From Ekhidna sp. (lineage in GTDB: Bacteria; Bacteroidota; Bacteroidia; Cytophagales; Cyclobacteriaceae): a stretch of 9,338 nucleotides of DNA. Position 1 is the first letter of the stretch. Each line of letters starts with the position of its first letter. The notes under the pieces are model-generated. The model was given only the letters and a program-made list of their open reading frames with translations. It made no database searches and had not been told where the DNA came from. Shown here in pieces: positions 8,202-9,338 of this stretch. The position numbers were made by a program, and so were the translations under genes. The DNA is taken from contig JAPPDO010000250.1 in the NCBI GenBank assembly GCA_028821635.1, positions 1 through 9,338 on the forward strand, given 5' to 3'.

Positions 8202-8325
8202 ACTTTTGGAAAGTTCAAAACTTTCCAAAAGTTCCTGAGTAGCCACCGTTACGATAGAAGCCTTCGAGGTTTCTACTGCCCTCTTTTGAAGAGAGCTTTG
8301 CGAATCCTTAACTTTCCAAAAGTTC
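8202..8325. repeat. Direct repeat copy B (124 bp) with terminal inverted repeats
   Basis: This is the second copy of the unit at 7879-8003, in the same orientation and one base shorter (loop CAA instead of CAAA). The hairpin arms are 8202-8215 and 8219-8232, and the right terminal arm is 8310-8323. I see no other difference over the whole length, which points to very recent duplication, gene conversion or strong constraint. The unit ends 38 bases before the 3' end of the adhesin gene. Its minus strand is open for 70 codons from AGG 8327 through the repeat into the spacer (stop 8117-8115) but has no ATG; in copy A the extra base closes that same frame. Confidence 0.85.
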
Positions 8326-8363
8326 CTTTACCCGCCATCCCTCACCCCCGCACAGCCCTCCCA

Positions 8364-9023
8364 CTATTCCAACTGGAAAGCATTAATAGTAGTGCCAGAA
8401 GTAGTACTCCAAAAGGTAGAGCCGTCCGACCAGAAGGCACGAGGGCTAGAAACTAATTTGAACTCTTTGGCGGCGTTACGTGCCCCTGTCGCCAGCGTGT
8501 AGGCGTAGACTCTACTATCAACAAAATCACTGACCCACAGGGTGGTTTCGTCCGACCAGAGGCCGAGAGGGCTGCTATTGTCATCATCAAGGTCAAACTC
8601 TTTGGCGGCATCTCGTGCCCCTGTCGCTAGCGTGTAGGCATAGACTTTGTCATCACTGTTATCAGTCCCCCACAGGGTGGTGCCGTCCGACCAGAGACCA
8701 CGAAGGCTGCTATTATCATGATCAAGGCCAAACTCTTTGGCGGCATCTCGTGTCCCCGTCGCCAGCGTGTAGGCATAGACTTTGTCATCTAAAGGATCGG
8801 CAACCCACATAGTAGTACCGTCCGACCAGAGGCCGCGAGGATCATTATTGCCCGCAGCATTGAGGCTATCAATGTCTTTAGCGGCATCCCGTGACCCGTC
8901 CGCCAGCGTGTAAGCGAAGACTTTGTCACTGCTGCTTTCACCGCTGCCATTATTAGAAACCCACAGGGTGGTGCCGTCCGACCAGAGATCGGAAGATTTG
9001 CCATTGGCAGCATCAAGGTCAAT
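8364..9023 (-). repeat. Tandem repeat array encoding five WSDGTT/VYAYTLATG units
   Basis: The units are approximately 9023-8874, 8873-8730, 8729-8595, 8594-8460 and 8459-8367, the last one incomplete. Successive units share long runs at the DNA level, for example around GTCGCCAGCGTGTAGGC and CCGTCCGACCAGAG on the plus strand, so they are recent duplicates. Unit 1 is lengthened by an inserted NGSGESSS loop, and unit 2 carries a DSLNAAGNNDP loop. Unit 3 has WGTD in place of WVSD/WVAD. Arrays like this expand and shrink by recombination. Confidence 0.85.
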
Positions 9024-9338
9024 GTCCTTATCCGCCAGCCTTTTACCTGCCTCATTCACATTGGTGACATTGACGGTAACGGCGGCACTGGCGTTTGCCA
9101 CTCCGTCGGACACCTGCACGGTCAGTGTAAACGTCCGGTTGGCTTCGGTTTCATAGTCCAGCGGTGCTGCCGTTTTCACCGTGAGCGCACCGGTAGTTTC
9201 ATTGAGTGCAAACACCTCGCTGCCATCACCGATGGTATTGCCGGCGGTGATAGTGAAGGTCAGCGCATCGTCGTCGGCATCTAAGGCTGTGATTGTCCCT
9301 ACGGTTGTGCCTGCGGCGGAGTTCTCCGCCACCGAGAG
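8364..9338 (-). CDS. Surface adhesin-like protein: cadherin domain plus WSDGTT propeller-like repeats (5' partial)
   Basis: The frame is open to the right edge, so the start lies outside. GTG 9332 is an internal Val of a typical SVAENSAAGTTVGTITA strand, not a start. About residues 1-93 from that point form a cadherin-like domain (DADDDALTFTITAG, TTGALTVKTAAPLDYE, TLTVQVSDGVANASAAVTVNVTN), expected to bind calcium at its acidic loops. From residue 104 come five tandem repeats of about 45-50 residues with the pattern LWSDGTTLWV...DDKVYAYTLATGxRDAAKEF. The last is shortened and ends INAFQLE. Such repeats in known secreted proteins suggest beta-propeller blades. No T9SS sorting tail follows, although other adhesin relics here carry one, so the 3' end may be original or cut by rearrangement. 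The GC content is higher than in recJ. The predicted role, attachment or cell-surface display, is inferred from domain type. Confidence 0.82.
   Translation of the reverse strand, partial: LSVAENSAAGTTVGTITALDADDDALTFTITAGNTIGDGSEVFALNETTGALTVKTAAPLDYETEANRTFTLTVQVSDGVANASAAVTVNVTNVNEAGKRLADKDIDLDAANGKSSDLWSDGTTLWVSNNGSGESSSDKVFAYTLADGSRDAAKDIDSLNAAGNNDPRGLWSDGTTMWVADPLDDKVYAYTLATGTRDAAKEFGLDHDNSSLRGLWSDGTTLWGTDNSDDKVYAYTLATGARDAAKEFDLDDDNSSPLGLWSDETTLWVSDFVDSRVYAYTLATGARNAAKEFKLVSSPRAFWSDGSTFWSTTSGTTINAFQLE

Noticed and set aside
7879..8325. CRISPR array
   Set aside because: There are only two long repeats with a 198-bp spacer, no short regular repeats and no cas genes.
8175..8456. 93-residue plus-strand frame across repeat B and the adhesin 3' end
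   Set aside because: It runs over the repeat and antisense to the WSDGTT array; the composition is not protein-like.

Overview
The window looks like chromosomal DNA of a Bacteroidota bacterium, most likely of the Cytophagales/Flammeovirgaceae type. This is an inference from three things: the protein style of RecJ, LptB, GH3 and SulP; the weak Shine-Dalgarno sequences; and a type IX secretion (T9SS) sorting-signal tail next to cadherin/Calx-beta surface-protein pieces. The housekeeping core is moderately AT-rich. The adhesin-like DNA at both edges is visibly richer in GC.

Layout. (1) Positions 1-285 hold the 3' end of a TPR-like gene that appears split by a one-base shift in an A-run. (2) Positions 286-453 are AT-rich spacer. 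(3) Positions 454-890 hold relics of a large T9SS-exported surface protein: the end of a Calx-beta domain and a cadherin-like domain, then in another frame the last ~30 residues of a T9SS sorting domain. There is no start codon. (4) Positions 1062-2081 carry an intact RluA/RluD-family 23S rRNA pseudouridine synthase on the plus strand. (5) Convergent with it is a tight minus-strand cluster, read from right to left: recJ (single-strand exonuclease), lptB (LPS-export ATPase), a GH3-family acyl-adenylating enzyme, and a SulP anion transporter. The gaps are 13, 7 and 29 bases, so this is very probably one transcription unit. (6) Positions 7701-8363 hold no convincing gene but contain two nearly identical 125-bp repeats. 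Each is bounded by a 14-bp terminal inverted repeat and starts with a near-perfect hairpin, and they flank a 198-bp spacer with smaller palindromes. (7) Positions 8364-9338 (minus strand) hold the 3' part of a long surface protein: one cadherin-like domain, then about five tandem 'WSDGTTLWV...VYAYTLATG' repeats. It runs off the right edge.

The core genes are ordinary: RNA modification, DNA repair, envelope biogenesis, anion uptake. The interest lies at the edges, where pieces of modular T9SS-type adhesins lie in opposite orientations on the two sides of the core, with a small repeat family on the right. This looks like local rearrangement and repeat insertion. I found no convincing evidence of a new multi-gene defence or biosynthetic system. 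No tRNA, rRNA, CRISPR array or transposase gene was recognised.
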